Position numbers and translations under genes: made by a program
NCBI GenBank assembly: GCA_024234995.1
Contig: JACKNF010000003.1
Span: 186,001 to 250,000, forward strand
Reading direction: 5' to 3'
DNA from: Gammaproteobacteria bacterium
GTDB lineage: Bacteria > Pseudomonadota > Gammaproteobacteria > Competibacterales > Competibacteraceae
Length of the DNA: 64,000 bases
Part shown: piece after piece, positions 8,275 to 16,808 of the stretch
Layout of the letters: every line of letters starts with the position of its first letter
Numbering within the stretch: position 1 is the stretch's first letter
Notes under the pieces: model-generated
Databases searched by the model: none
Told to the model about the DNA's origin: nothing
What the model saw: the letters and a program-made list of their open reading frames with translations, nothing else

Positions 8275-8491
8275 AATGATAAAAATATAACGACCTATAT
8301 ACACTGGCTTTCTCTCGTACAATGGAAGCGACAACAGAAACTATGATTCTTGCCTGCATGCATGGGCTGTAGGCGCTAATGGAATGGCCGCAGATTCATG
8401 AGATTGCTTTGCCGTTTCGCCCTGCCCTGCCCCGCCGATGTATTGACCGGCAATATGCACCCTTATATAAAGCGAACAGGGATTGTTGAAG

Positions 8492-8620
8492 TGTAACCAT
8501 TCAGTCCTCTCGCCTCCTACCAAGGGGAAGACGGCAAGGGTGAGGAGGTAAGCCCTTGAAACTGCTGTTATCGTCCCCAGTCTTCCTCCCGCAAGCAGGC
8601 GAGAAGAGCGAACGGTTACA
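8492..8620. repeat. 129-bp imperfect palindromic element
   Basis: Arms 8492-8515 and 8597-8620 are inverted copies matching at 20 of 24 positions (outer end TGTAACC.../...GGTTACA). Between them lies CAAGGGTGAGGAGG, a motif also present at 9577-9588 before the next-but-one gene. Such ccctctcc...agggtgaggg blocks occur as dispersed intergenic repeats in many proteobacteria. It may form a long RNA hairpin or be a miniature mobile element. Confidence 0.5.
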
Positions 8621-8717
8621 TTTAAGCCAGTACCTTGCGCCGCAAACTCTCATCACTGTCCGGGGCAAATAAGTGCTGTTTGAAAATCCAGCTCACTATA
8701 AACAGGAAAATTCGGCC

Positions 8718-9548
8718 ATGTTGACCTTGCCAGACGCTTTCCAGCCCGCCATCTTGCCGCCATCGACAGAGATCGGACAACCTGCATTATGGTTTGTGTT
8801 TGCCGGCAACCAGCTGCTGGTCCGTTCCACTGATCAGAGACCGGAGTTGCCGCTCGCCTCAGTCTGGCCTTTCGCCAAATGGCCGCCAAAGCGGCGGCTG
8901 TATCTGGGAACACTGGGAGGCCAGCCTTGCCATGCCGCTGAAGTAGTGAACGCGAGACCACCACCAGGATGGACGTTTGAGAATCTGCGCGGGTTATGGA
9001 TGCGGCTAGATGATACCCTGCTTGGCGTTGCAGGACATGCCCTGCAATTGATTGAATGGGATCGTAATCACCAGTTCTGCGGCCAGTGCGGCACACCTAC
9101 TGAGCATCGCACCGAAGAACGTGTCCGCTACTGTCCCGCTTGTCAGTTAGCTGCTTACCCACGATTATCCCCCGTCATTATGGTGCGAGTCATTCGGGAT
9201 CAGCGGATTTTACTGGCCCGGGCACCGCGTTTTGCGCCGGGAGTGTACAGTGTATTAGCTGGATTTGTAGAAGCAGGCGAGACACTGGAGCAGACAATTC
9301 ATCGCGAGGTAGCAGAAGAAGTCGGTATTCAGGTGCATAATTTATGCTATTTCGCTAGCCAATCCTGGCCGTTCCCGCATTCATTGATGATTGCCTTTAC
9401 TGCGGATTACGCGGGTGGTGAATTACAGGCCGATGGACGGGAAATCCTAGATGCCCGCTGGTTTGCCCCAAATGAAATGCCAGATTTACCCAGTCCCATG
9501 AGCATGGCTTGGCGATTGATCCAGGATTACCTAGCGCATCACCGTTGA
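8718..9548 (+). CDS. nudC: NAD-capped RNA/NADH pyrophosphatase NudC
   Basis: A 276-residue Nudix hydrolase of the NudC type. It hydrolyses NAD(H) to NMN and AMP and can remove NAD caps from RNA. Zinc ribbon CGQCG...CPAC is visible (about residues 118-143), then the Nudix box GFVEAGETLEQTIHREVAEEVG pattern and the NudC signature SQSWPFPHSLM (family consensus SQPWPFP). The start was set at the ATG at 8718, preceded by AGGAAAA; a GTG 45 bp upstream is possible but has no SD. The gene is followed after 73 bp by an HD-domain hydrolase on the same strand. Confidence 0.92.
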   Translation: MLTLPDAFQPAILPPSTEIGQPALWFVFAGNQLLVRSTDQRPELPLASVWPFAKWPPKRRLYLGTLGGQPCHAAEVVNARPPPGWTFENLRGLWMRLDDTLLGVAGHALQLIEWDRNHQFCGQCGTPTEHRTEERVRYCPACQLAAYPRLSPVIMVRVIRDQRILLARAPRFAPGVYSVLAGFVEAGETLEQTIHREVAEEVGIQVHNLCYFASQSWPFPHSLMIAFTADYAGGELQADGREILDARWFAPNEMPDLPSPMSMAWRLIQDYLAHHR

Positions 9549-9621
9549 TTCCTCTCATCACTGGAGAATGAGAATGCAAGGGTGAGGGCTATCACGCAAA
9601 GACTGGCCCCGGAGGCGAGGG
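9549..9621. repeat. Short dispersed-repeat remnant before the HD hydrolase gene
   Basis: The stretch reads CCTCTCATCACTGGAGAATG, then AGAATGCAAGGGTGAGGGC. It has the same AAGGGTGAGG core as the element at 8492-8620, with CCTCTC at its left end, as in the ccctctcc...agggtgaggg intergenic repeats of proteobacteria. The GGAGG that ends it (around 9611) also serves as SD for the ATG at 9622. Confidence 0.35.
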
Positions 9622-10320
9622 ATGTTCCAACAATCTGACTTACCCGACGGTTCTACGATTCAGCCCGATGCACATAATGAATTAAAAACACGCTTTGTGG
9701 CACTATGGACACGCTGTATCAATCATAACAAGCCGGCGGCTGCGGAAGTGATTCACGGCCGGCTGGTTGATTTCTACGGAGAAGCCCACCGCCATTATCA
9801 TACCTTGGATCATATCCAGCACTGCTTACAAGAATTTGACCGGGCAGTGACTTTCATGGATAACCCTAACGCTATTGAGATAGCACTATGGTTTCATGAT
9901 GCTATTTATGAACCTGGGGCAAAAGATAACGAACAACGTAGCGCTGAATTGTTCCGAAGGTATTCAAATGCCAGCGGATGTACAGATGCGGTTTTTCAAC
10001 AACAGATTCACAATTTGATTGTCATCACAAACCACCGTGAACAGCCCAGCCAGAAGGATGAACAGTTCATCGTCGATATTGATCTGTCCAGCTTCGGACT
10101 GCCGTGGGATAAGTTCGTAAGGGACGGATGCCGGATTCGCGCCGAATGCGCTGAGATGAACGATGACGAGTATTATCCAAACCATGTCAAGTTCTTGCAG
10201 GCGCTGCAGAAGCGTCCAACCTTCTTTTTCACCCGCTTCTTCCAGAGATGCTACGAGCAAACAGCGCGCGAAAACATTGAACGGCTCATCATGAGCCTAC
10301 GCAAACGTGGTTATTACTGA
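9622..10320 (+). CDS. HD-domain metal-dependent phosphohydrolase (COG4339 type)
   Basis: A 232-residue predicted HD-superfamily hydrolase. The family motifs HYHTLDHIQHCLQEF and ALWFHDAIYEPGAKDNEQRS supply the metal ligands (His, the HD pair and a later Asp in IVDIDLSSFG). Proteins of this type are widespread in proteobacteria and still lack a defined substrate. A GGAGG site stands eight bases before the ATG. The gene sits between nudC and a nucleotide cyclase, all on the plus strand, so a link to nucleotide metabolism is possible but unproven. Confidence 0.8.
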   Translation: MFQQSDLPDGSTIQPDAHNELKTRFVALWTRCINHNKPAAAEVIHGRLVDFYGEAHRHYHTLDHIQHCLQEFDRAVTFMDNPNAIEIALWFHDAIYEPGAKDNEQRSAELFRRYSNASGCTDAVFQQQIHNLIVITNHREQPSQKDEQFIVDIDLSSFGLPWDKFVRDGCRIRAECAEMNDDEYYPNHVKFLQALQKRPTFFFTRFFQRCYEQTARENIERLIMSLRKRGYY

Positions 10321-10352
10321 ATCTGATTATCCTACCCCCGAGGATCAGGGAG

Positions 10353-11309
10353 ATGAAATTTAAACTGAGCAACCTGGCATCCATGCTAGGCACTCCATCG
10401 GGATCAAGCCAGCAAGAGATGGCCACTCTCTTATTCGCTGATATTTGTGGTAGTACCCACCTGTTTGAAAAGTACGGAGATGTGCGCGCACGGCAAATTG
10501 AAAGCCGTGTATTGGACTTGCTTGCAGCACGGACGGCTACCCATCATGGCATAGTAATTAAAACGATTGGCGATGAAATCATGAGCCGCTTTCCTGCCGC
10601 CACATCGGGAGTACAGGCTGCGTGTGACATGCAGGAAGGGATCAAGAATGATCCGGTGTTAGTCGATTTGAATATTGCGATTCGGATTGGCCTGCACCAT
10701 GGGTCAGTGTTAGTTGAAAAGAATGATGTCTTTGGCGACGCAGTCAATGTTGCCGCCCGGATGGTAGCCCTGGCCAAAGCGGACCAAATCATTACGACAC
10801 GGGAGACGGTAAGCTACCTGTCACCGGATCTTCAACAAATGACCCGAGGCCTTGGCCGGTCCTGGGTGCGTGGTAAACAGGATGAAATGGAAATCGTCGA
10901 GGTGATCTGGTACGAATCGGCCAGTCTCACCCAGATGTCTGATGTCGAAACGCAAAAGATCCTGCGTAATAAATTATACGCCCGGCTACTTCTGGTTTAT
11001 CGTGGCCAGAATATTGAATTGGCGCCTTCTGCCGAGCCTTTTAGCATAGGCCGCGGCACCAGAAACAATTTGGTCATCGATCGGGAACTGGTGTCTCGCA
11101 GCCATGCCATTATTGAGTCCCGGCAGGGTAAATTTATCCTGGCGGATCACAGCACGAACGGAACATACTTGATGCTAGAAAACGGGTCACGTTTTTTTGT
11201 GCGACGTGAAGAAATTATCCTTCAAGATAAAGGTGTTATTTGCTTAGGACAAGCAGCTTTCGATGAAAACCCCGATATTATCCGTTACGAATGCAAATAT
11301 GCCGCATGA
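10353..11309 (+). CDS. Class III adenylate/guanylate cyclase with C-terminal FHA domain
   Basis: A 318-residue soluble protein. Residues ~20-190 are a class III cyclase domain: metal Asp in FADICGSTHLF, second metal Asp in KTIGDEIMSRF, substrate-selecting Lys and Asp (K of KTIGD, D of FGDAVNVAARM) and the transition-state Asn/Arg in NVAARM. All are present, so it should make cAMP. Residues ~215-300 are an FHA phosphothreonine-binding domain: FSIGRGTRNNLVID, LVSRSHAII, STNGTYL. The FHA part suggests control by a Ser/Thr kinase, though none is seen in the window. The order cyclase then FHA is less common than FHA at the front. SD: CAGGGAG before the ATG. Confidence 0.88.
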   Translation: MKFKLSNLASMLGTPSGSSQQEMATLLFADICGSTHLFEKYGDVRARQIESRVLDLLAARTATHHGIVIKTIGDEIMSRFPAATSGVQAACDMQEGIKNDPVLVDLNIAIRIGLHHGSVLVEKNDVFGDAVNVAARMVALAKADQIITTRETVSYLSPDLQQMTRGLGRSWVRGKQDEMEIVEVIWYESASLTQMSDVETQKILRNKLYARLLLVYRGQNIELAPSAEPFSIGRGTRNNLVIDRELVSRSHAIIESRQGKFILADHSTNGTYLMLENGSRFFVRREEIILQDKGVICLGQAAFDENPDIIRYECKYAA

Positions 11310-11389
11310 ACATCTCTAAGCCAGTTTGTTCAGCAGGGACAATGCACTCGCAACACTTGCCGCCCAATCTAAAGATCCTGATCATCACT

Positions 11390-11920
11390 ATGAAACAAGT
11401 TGAAGCTCTTATCGAACGCATTATCCTACTCAGCCGCTGGCTGCTGGCGCCACTGTATCTGGCGCTCATTGCTGTCCTGGTTCTGTTTACCGTCAAGGCG
11501 GTGCAGGAAGCGGCCCACCTGTTTCAAGCTATTCTGAGCATTAGCGAAACCGATCTAATTTTGTCGGTGCTGGCAATGATCGACATGGTGCTGGTCGCCA
11601 ACCTGCTGGTGATGGTGATTCTCAGCAGCTACGAAACCTTTGTTTCCGCGCTGGATACCACTGGAGATCAGGAAAAACCTTCCTGGCTGGGCAAGATCGA
11701 TGCGGCCACCATCAAAATCAAGCTAGCGGTCGCTATCGTTGCCATTTCTTCCATTCACCTGCTCAGGGCATTCATGACCGCTCAACCTCAAAACGGTGAT
11801 ATTCCTTCATGGAATAATCACTTATTCTGGTTAGTGGTGATTCATCTGACTTTTGTGGTATCGGCACTGGTGATGGCGTTTATCGACCGGATTGCCTTTG
11901 CCCAGCATCGCTCCCACTAA
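11390..11920 (+). CDS. YqhA/UPF0114 family inner-membrane protein
   Basis: A 176-residue polytopic protein of the UPF0114 (TIGR00645) family. TM helices lie at about residues 13-36, 52-75, 104-122 and 143-163. The conserved family segment ALIERIILLSRWLLAPLYL at the start, SYETFVS, the SWLGKIDAATIKIKLAVAIV stretch and SSIHLLRAFM are all visible and fix the start at 11390. Upstream frames add residues that overlap the cyclase gene. Function is unknown; related proteins have been linked to ion transport. It ends by overlapping 4 bp with the tail of the convergent DUF815 gene. Confidence 0.85.
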   Translation: MKQVEALIERIILLSRWLLAPLYLALIAVLVLFTVKAVQEAAHLFQAILSISETDLILSVLAMIDMVLVANLLVMVILSSYETFVSALDTTGDQEKPSWLGKIDAATIKIKLAVAIVAISSIHLLRAFMTAQPQNGDIPSWNNHLFWLVVIHLTFVVSALVMAFIDRIAFAQHRSH

Positions 11921-12794
11921 AGCCCTTGGCGGCCAACCCAGTCGCGAGCAAACTGCCAAGCTACCCGGCCACTGCGCGACCCGCGTTGCAATGCCCATTG
12001 CAACGCTGCCTGGCGAGCGGTTTCATCCAATCCCACCGGCCATTCCAAGCATTTCAGCCAGTGGGCAACGATGGCAAGATAGTCGTCCTGACTGAAGGGG
12101 TAAAACGATAACCACAGTCCAAAGCGCTCCGATAATGAGATTTTTTCCTCTACCGCCTCACCATGATGCAGCTCCCCCTCGACCAGCCGGGTGTCCTGAT
12201 TCTCACGCAGGTATTCAGGCAAAAGGTGGCGGCGGTTGGAGGTAGCGCACAACAACACGTTATCGGGAGCCGCGTTGATGGAGCCATCCAGCATTGCTTT
12301 AAGCGCCTTGTAGCTGGGATCGTTGGCTTCGAACGATAGATCGTCGCAATAGAGAAGAAACCGTTCGGACCGCTCAAACAAAGGCTCGACGATGTCAGGT
12401 AAATCCAGTAAATCATGCCGGTCCACTTCAATCAGCCGCAATCCCGGTCAGCATACTCATTGAGCAAGGCCTTGATCAACGAAGACTTACCTGTACCCCG
12501 AGCACCCCACAGCAGAACATGATTACAGGGGCGTTTGGCCAGAAATTGCCGTATGTTCAGGTCCAAAGCAGCTTTCTGGCGGTCGATCCGTTGTAAGTCG
12601 GCCAGCCGCAACCGGTGCGGATGCCGCACCGGCTGAAAACAACCATCCTCGCCGAACCGCCGCCAACGGAACGCACGGTATTGAGCCCAGTCTGGCGCTT
12701 CCAGCATTGCCGGCAATCGCGCTTCCCAGCGGATGAGGACTCGATTCAGCCGTTCGGCCAATGCCTCGTCCAATACCAAAGTGATCGATTCCAC
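11917..12794 (-). pseudogene. DUF815 AAA-type ATPase, split by a frameshift
   Basis: Two frames together form one ~290-residue DUF815 ATP-binding protein. The 5' part (12794 to 12432) has Walker A GARGTGKSSLIK and ends ALLNEYADRDCG-stop. The 3' part, in another frame from about 12441, reads RLIEVDRHDLLDLPDIV, Walker B FLLYCDDLSFE, then the sensor segment ATSNRRHLLPE. The break lies at a CCC run (12443-12445 on the plus strand); one extra C would restore the frame and give ...ADRGLRLIEVD. No SD precedes the second part. The rest of the sequence is intact, so a recent one-base loss or a sequencing error is more likely than old decay. The gene starts 4 bp after prc, as the last gene of that operon. 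Confidence 0.85.
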
Positions 12795-12798
12795 AATG

Positions 12799-14922
12799 TC
12801 AGTGGCTCATCACCAGAGTACTCGAACCTTTGTCCGGGCTGTCCAATAGGATCAGATCAGCAACGATGCGGGCGCTTTCCTCAAGTGCCAAGTCGGGAAT
12901 CAAGCTGTCCTTTCCTTCTGGAATCTCATCACCGGGTTTGAGCAGTGGCAATTTCTTAACTGCCCGGTAACGATTTTCACGTTCTCGCTGCCAAGTCTCA
13001 ATACGCGCCTGTTCAGCCTGGCGTTGCTTTTCCAGCAATGAAACAGTCGTTTTATCCTGCTGTTGCCGAGTAAATTCGAGATCACGCAAGAAAGCCTGAT
13101 AATCTGGATCATTGCTCACCCGTGCCTGATGCCGCCGGTTCAGTTCCGGCACCAGCATTACCAGATGCCGGTCACCCTGATAACGGGTAGCTGGGATTTC
13201 ATCCCAGGGCAGGGCGTTCTTTTGTGCGCTTTCGCCAAGATCCTCGCTATCTAACGCTGAGGGAATCGCGATATCCGGCAGCACCCCGCGGTGTTGCGTG
13301 CTGCCGCCACTGACTCGATAAAACTTCGCAATGGTTATTTTCAATTGGCCTTGCGGTTCTCTATTCCGGGTTAGCCGGCTCAGATCCACCAGGGTTTGCA
13401 CTGTGCCTTTGCCGAACGTAGGATCACCAATAACAATGCCGCGCCCATAATCCTGAATAGCGCCCGCGAAAATTTCTGAAGCCGAAGCACTCGCGTGATC
13501 CACCAGCACTGCTAGCGGACCGTTATACACCTGGCTTTCATCATCGTCCTCTTCAACCTCCACCCGGCCACTGGAGTTTCTAACCTGAACCACCGGCCCA
13601 TTGCCGATGAACAACCCCGTTAGATCCACTGCCTCCTGCAGAGAGCCGCCACCGTTTTCACGCAGATCCAGCACCAGGCCATCGATTTGGCCGGTCAGTT
13701 CTTTCAGCAGCCGCCGAACATCGCGCGTAGTGCTGCGATAATCCTTGACGCCACGCCGGGCCGCTTCGAAATCGCTGTAAAATGCTGGAATAGTGATGAC
13801 GCCCACCCGCAATTCACGGTGATTTGAATCCTTAAAGGTTTTAATCTCACTCTTGGCAGCCTGCTTTTCCAGCTTAATAGTGTCACGCACCAGCCGCACG
13901 GTTTTCTCAGCCGCTGCTACACCCGCCTTGCCCGGCAAGATTTTCAGGCGCACCACCGTGCCACGCGGGCCGCGAATTTTTTCGACGACATCATCGAGCC
14001 GCCAGCCCACCACATCCACCCAAGGCTCTTTATCGCCTTGCGCAACGGCGACGATCTTATCACTGGGTCGAATCTGCTGGCTAAGATCCGCAGGACCGCC
14101 CGCCACGAGTTCCACCACTGAGACCTGCTCATCCTCCATCCGCAATACGCAGCCAATCCCTTCCAACGACAAGCGCATCTGAATATTGAAATTTTCGGTA
14201 TTACGCGGCGAAAAGAAAGCAGTATGGGGATCGAAGGCCTGGGCCACCGCATTCATATACCACTGAAAAACGTCATCGCTGGTGGACTGCAAGGCTTGCC
14301 GCAACCGGTTGTCATACCGCTTGCTCAACAACTCGCGGGCAGCCGCCTGATCCTTACCTGACATGATGAGCGTCAATGTTTCATGCTTCAGCCGCTTACG
14401 CCACAGATCATCCAGTTCCTCAGGTGTCCTGGCCCAAGGCGCATCTTTACGGTCTACCTCCAGGGATTCATCGATATCAAAACGGAATTCCTGTTTGAGC
14501 AGAGACTGGATTTGAGCAGTCCGCCCGGTCAACCGGCGCAGGTAGGTGTTAAAAATGATGAAGGCCGGTTGGAGGTTGCCCTCTTTCACCGCATCGTCCA
14601 GGGTTGTGCGATAGGATTCAAAATCAGCGATATCGCTGGCCAAAAAATAGGAACGGCTGAAATCCAGGTTATCGAGATAGGCATTCAGTATCAGTGACGA
14701 TAATGCATCATCCAGCGGACTTTGCCGGTAATGATGTTGCGATAGCAGGTTGGCGATGGTCCGATCCAGCGAATCCTGACGCGCCGTCGGCGCCAACGTC
14801 TTGATTTGGAGAGTCGCATTTGCATCTTCCGGTTTTGCGAAGATGTCTGCTGCACCCAAAGTCAGGATCAGCGGCAACAAGAGCAGGGTCAGGAATTTCA
14901 GATTTAAAAAATGGTGGTGCAT
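12799..14922 (-). CDS. prc: Tail-specific periplasmic protease Prc/CtpA
   Basis: A 707-residue carboxy-terminal processing protease. Signal peptide at residues 1-28 (hydrophobic FLTLLLLPLILTLGAADIFA). The central PDZ domain contains LSLEGIGCVLRMEDEQVSVV. The S41 protease core has catalytic Ser in SASASEIFAGA and Lys in FGKGTVQTL, the Ser/Lys dyad of E. coli Prc. The DUF3340-type C-terminal region is present and length matches Prc (~680). It trims periplasmic proteins such as PBP3 and cell-wall hydrolases. The start at 14922 was chosen for the signal peptide; the frame continues 42 codons upstream into the NYN gene. It lies 46 bp after that gene and 4 bp before the DUF815 ATPase. Confidence 0.93.
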   Translation of the reverse strand: MHHHFLNLKFLTLLLLPLILTLGAADIFAKPEDANATLQIKTLAPTARQDSLDRTIANLLSQHHYRQSPLDDALSSLILNAYLDNLDFSRSYFLASDIADFESYRTTLDDAVKEGNLQPAFIIFNTYLRRLTGRTAQIQSLLKQEFRFDIDESLEVDRKDAPWARTPEELDDLWRKRLKHETLTLIMSGKDQAAARELLSKRYDNRLRQALQSTSDDVFQWYMNAVAQAFDPHTAFFSPRNTENFNIQMRLSLEGIGCVLRMEDEQVSVVELVAGGPADLSQQIRPSDKIVAVAQGDKEPWVDVVGWRLDDVVEKIRGPRGTVVRLKILPGKAGVAAAEKTVRLVRDTIKLEKQAAKSEIKTFKDSNHRELRVGVITIPAFYSDFEAARRGVKDYRSTTRDVRRLLKELTGQIDGLVLDLRENGGGSLQEAVDLTGLFIGNGPVVQVRNSSGRVEVEEDDDESQVYNGPLAVLVDHASASASEIFAGAIQDYGRGIVIGDPTFGKGTVQTLVDLSRLTRNREPQGQLKITIAKFYRVSGGSTQHRGVLPDIAIPSALDSEDLGESAQKNALPWDEIPATRYQGDRHLVMLVPELNRRHQARVSNDPDYQAFLRDLEFTRQQQDKTTVSLLEKQRQAEQARIETWQRERENRYRAVKKLPLLKPGDEIPEGKDSLIPDLALEESARIVADLILLDSPDKGSSTLVMSH

Positions 14923-14968
14923 AGTGTTTCTCGACAGAGATAGGCCTCGAACGTTGCGCCTCGGACGC

Positions 14969-15817
14969 TCACAATGGGGCAGGATGAACCAATACAATAT
15001 CAGTGGCGACTGGTTGCTTGCCGTTCGGTTCAGCGAGGGTGAATTCAAAAATATGGTTACGAGACGGCAGTTTCATGACATTAAAGCCATCGGGCAGGCT
15101 AGAGTCGTGGAAGAACGCCGTCCGGTAAGGGGATTCGGAATCACGCGAATCGGTTTTCCACAGATATGGAGATAGCTTGACCAGAAAGCGCATAAAGCCA
15201 AAGCTTTTATTATCGTCATGATGGTAACAATAGCCACGAACCCGGGAACCCATTGCCCCCCAGATCGGCGAGAGATAATCATCACCCCGGGTTGGTAACA
15301 ATCCAGGCACCAAGTAACCGGAGACAAACATGTCAGATTCCCTTCGTAATTCCTCCGAAACATTATCGAAAGCCAGAGTTTCTACCCGGCAACCCTTATT
15401 TTGCAAGGCACGAACTACTTGCACAAAATCCCCATCGCCCGTTGCCAGCAACACGCGGTCCAAATTCTCCGACTGCAATAAAACATCAACCGCCATGTCA
15501 AGATCAGCGTTAGCCTTGCCATAACGGTTGCCCGCTTCATCCTGAAACCATTTAACCCGCTTTTCGATGACCTTATAACCTAATTCGCGGAGGGCGGACT
15601 GATAAGCCCGGGCCTTATCCCGATAGACCGCGTTGGTTTCGGCGCGTTCCTCATCGTAGGATAGATAGACATTTAATCGCAGGGGTTCTGCGTAATCACG
15701 ACAGGCAAATTCACGCAATATGTCATATTGCATACGCTGGCCACCGTTGCGTGAAATATTGGAGGCGTCAACATAAACACCTACCTTGGCATGAGATTTA
15801 AAGTCAATAGTAGTCAT
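14969..15817 (-). CDS. NYN-domain (LabA-like) RNase-fold protein with cold-shock-like C-terminus
   Basis: A 282-residue protein. Residues ~10-165 are a LabA/DUF88 NYN (PIN-like) domain with all acidic sites: VGVYVDASNI, KANADLDMAVDVL, LLATGDGDF. Residues ~190-280 resemble an OB/cold-shock fold: VRGYCYHHDDNKSFGFMRFL, then YRTAFFHDSSLPDGF, ending VATDIVLV, like the GFGFI...FFH...V pattern of CspA. The combination suggests a single-strand RNA nuclease or RNA-binding factor. In cyanobacteria LabA modulates KaiC-dependent output, so presence 12 kb from a kai operon is suggestive, but LabA-like proteins are common without kai genes. It heads the prc operon. ATG at 15817. Confidence 0.8.
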   Translation of the reverse strand: MTTIDFKSHAKVGVYVDASNISRNGGQRMQYDILREFACRDYAEPLRLNVYLSYDEERAETNAVYRDKARAYQSALRELGYKVIEKRVKWFQDEAGNRYGKANADLDMAVDVLLQSENLDRVLLATGDGDFVQVVRALQNKGCRVETLAFDNVSEELRRESDMFVSGYLVPGLLPTRGDDYLSPIWGAMGSRVRGYCYHHDDNKSFGFMRFLVKLSPYLWKTDSRDSESPYRTAFFHDSSLPDGFNVMKLPSRNHIFEFTLAEPNGKQPVATDIVLVHPAPL

Positions 15818-16052
15818 GATGTTTGTTCTAAAACTCGTTAACCTTATGAATGATATTAAAAAATAAAACTGTATTTTTCATTAACAGTTTAAGATGTATC
15901 TGAATGCAACCTCTTTTCACAATCTATGGTATTTTACCTGTTTTTGCGGATTTACTGATACAACCAAGCCTTACTTGCGATTCGAAGTGCCAATAGCCTC
16001 ATTGAGATGACCGTACGGGCAAGGGATGCTCATCCCTTACGAGCCTAGCAAT

Positions 16053-16808
16053 TTACGGCTGTCTTGACTCAAGCAATGGCTTGATCAAATCCAGCGGCAC
16101 CGGAAACACGACGGTTGTGTTGTTATGAACACCGATATCGTTGAGTGTCTGCAAATAGCGTAATTGCAGCGCCTGCGGCTGGGAGGCGATGATTTCAGCA
16201 GCCTGGCGAATGCGGCCGGCAGCCTGGAATTCCCCCTCGGCATTGATGATCTTGGCCCGCCGCTCGCGTTCGGCCTCCGCCTGGCGGGCGATCGCACGAA
16301 TCATGCTTTCATCGATGTCCACATGCTTTAGTTCCACATTAGCCACCTTGATACCCCAAGCATCGGTTTCGGAATCGAGAATCGTCTGAATATCCTGATT
16401 AAGCTTTTCCCGTCCGGCCAGCATCTCATCTAATTCATGCTGACCAAGCACTGAACGCAGCGTCGTTTGTGCCAGCTGACTCGTGGCAGCGAAGTAGTCT
16501 TCAACTTGAATAACCGCCCGTTCAGGTTCAATGACTCGAAAATAAATAACGGCATTGACCTTAACCGACACGTTATCACGGGAGATGACATCCTGGCTGG
16601 GCACGTCCATGACCACGGTCCGTAAATCAACTCGCCTCATTTGCTGGATAACTGGAATGACAATAACGAGCCCAGGCCCCTTGACCGCCTGAAAGCGGCC
16701 TAAAAAAAACACTACGGCGCGCTCATATTCATAAAGCATCTTGATCGAAGCAACGGCCAGCGACAGCACTACCAGAAACGCAATGACGAAGGGATTAAAA
16801 AAAATCAT
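16053..16808 (-). CDS. Slipin/stomatin-like SPFH membrane protein
   Basis: A 251-residue SPFH protein. One N-terminal TM (~5-25, PFVIAFLVVLSLAVASIKML) is followed by the stomatin core EYERAVVFFLGRFQAVKGPGL, MDVPSQDVISRDNVSVKV and the coiled C-terminal helix RQAEAERERRAKIINAEGE. It forms oligomers in membrane microdomains. Its start overlaps by 4 bp (ATGA) the end of the NfeD gene, the standard slipin/NfeD pair in which NfeD is thought to process the C-terminal hydrophobic part of slipin. No other gene follows within 235 bp. Confidence 0.93.
   Translation of the reverse strand: MIFFNPFVIAFLVVLSLAVASIKMLYEYERAVVFFLGRFQAVKGPGLVIVIPVIQQMRRVDLRTVVMDVPSQDVISRDNVSVKVNAVIYFRVIEPERAVIQVEDYFAATSQLAQTTLRSVLGQHELDEMLAGREKLNQDIQTILDSETDAWGIKVANVELKHVDIDESMIRAIARQAEAERERRAKIINAEGEFQAAGRIRQAAEIIASQPQALQLRYLQTLNDIGVHNNTTVVFPVPLDLIKPLLESRQP

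Larger units (their letters stand above)
8149..8717. other. Divergent intergenic region, 569 bp, no gene seen
   Basis: The left part (to ~8310) is AT-rich and holds the candidate promoter of the minus-strand GGDEF-EAL gene. The right part carries a large inverted repeat (8492-8620). I see no convincing reading frame: the 60-codon frame on the minus strand (8341-8523) has no SD site and no family features. Confidence 0.5.
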
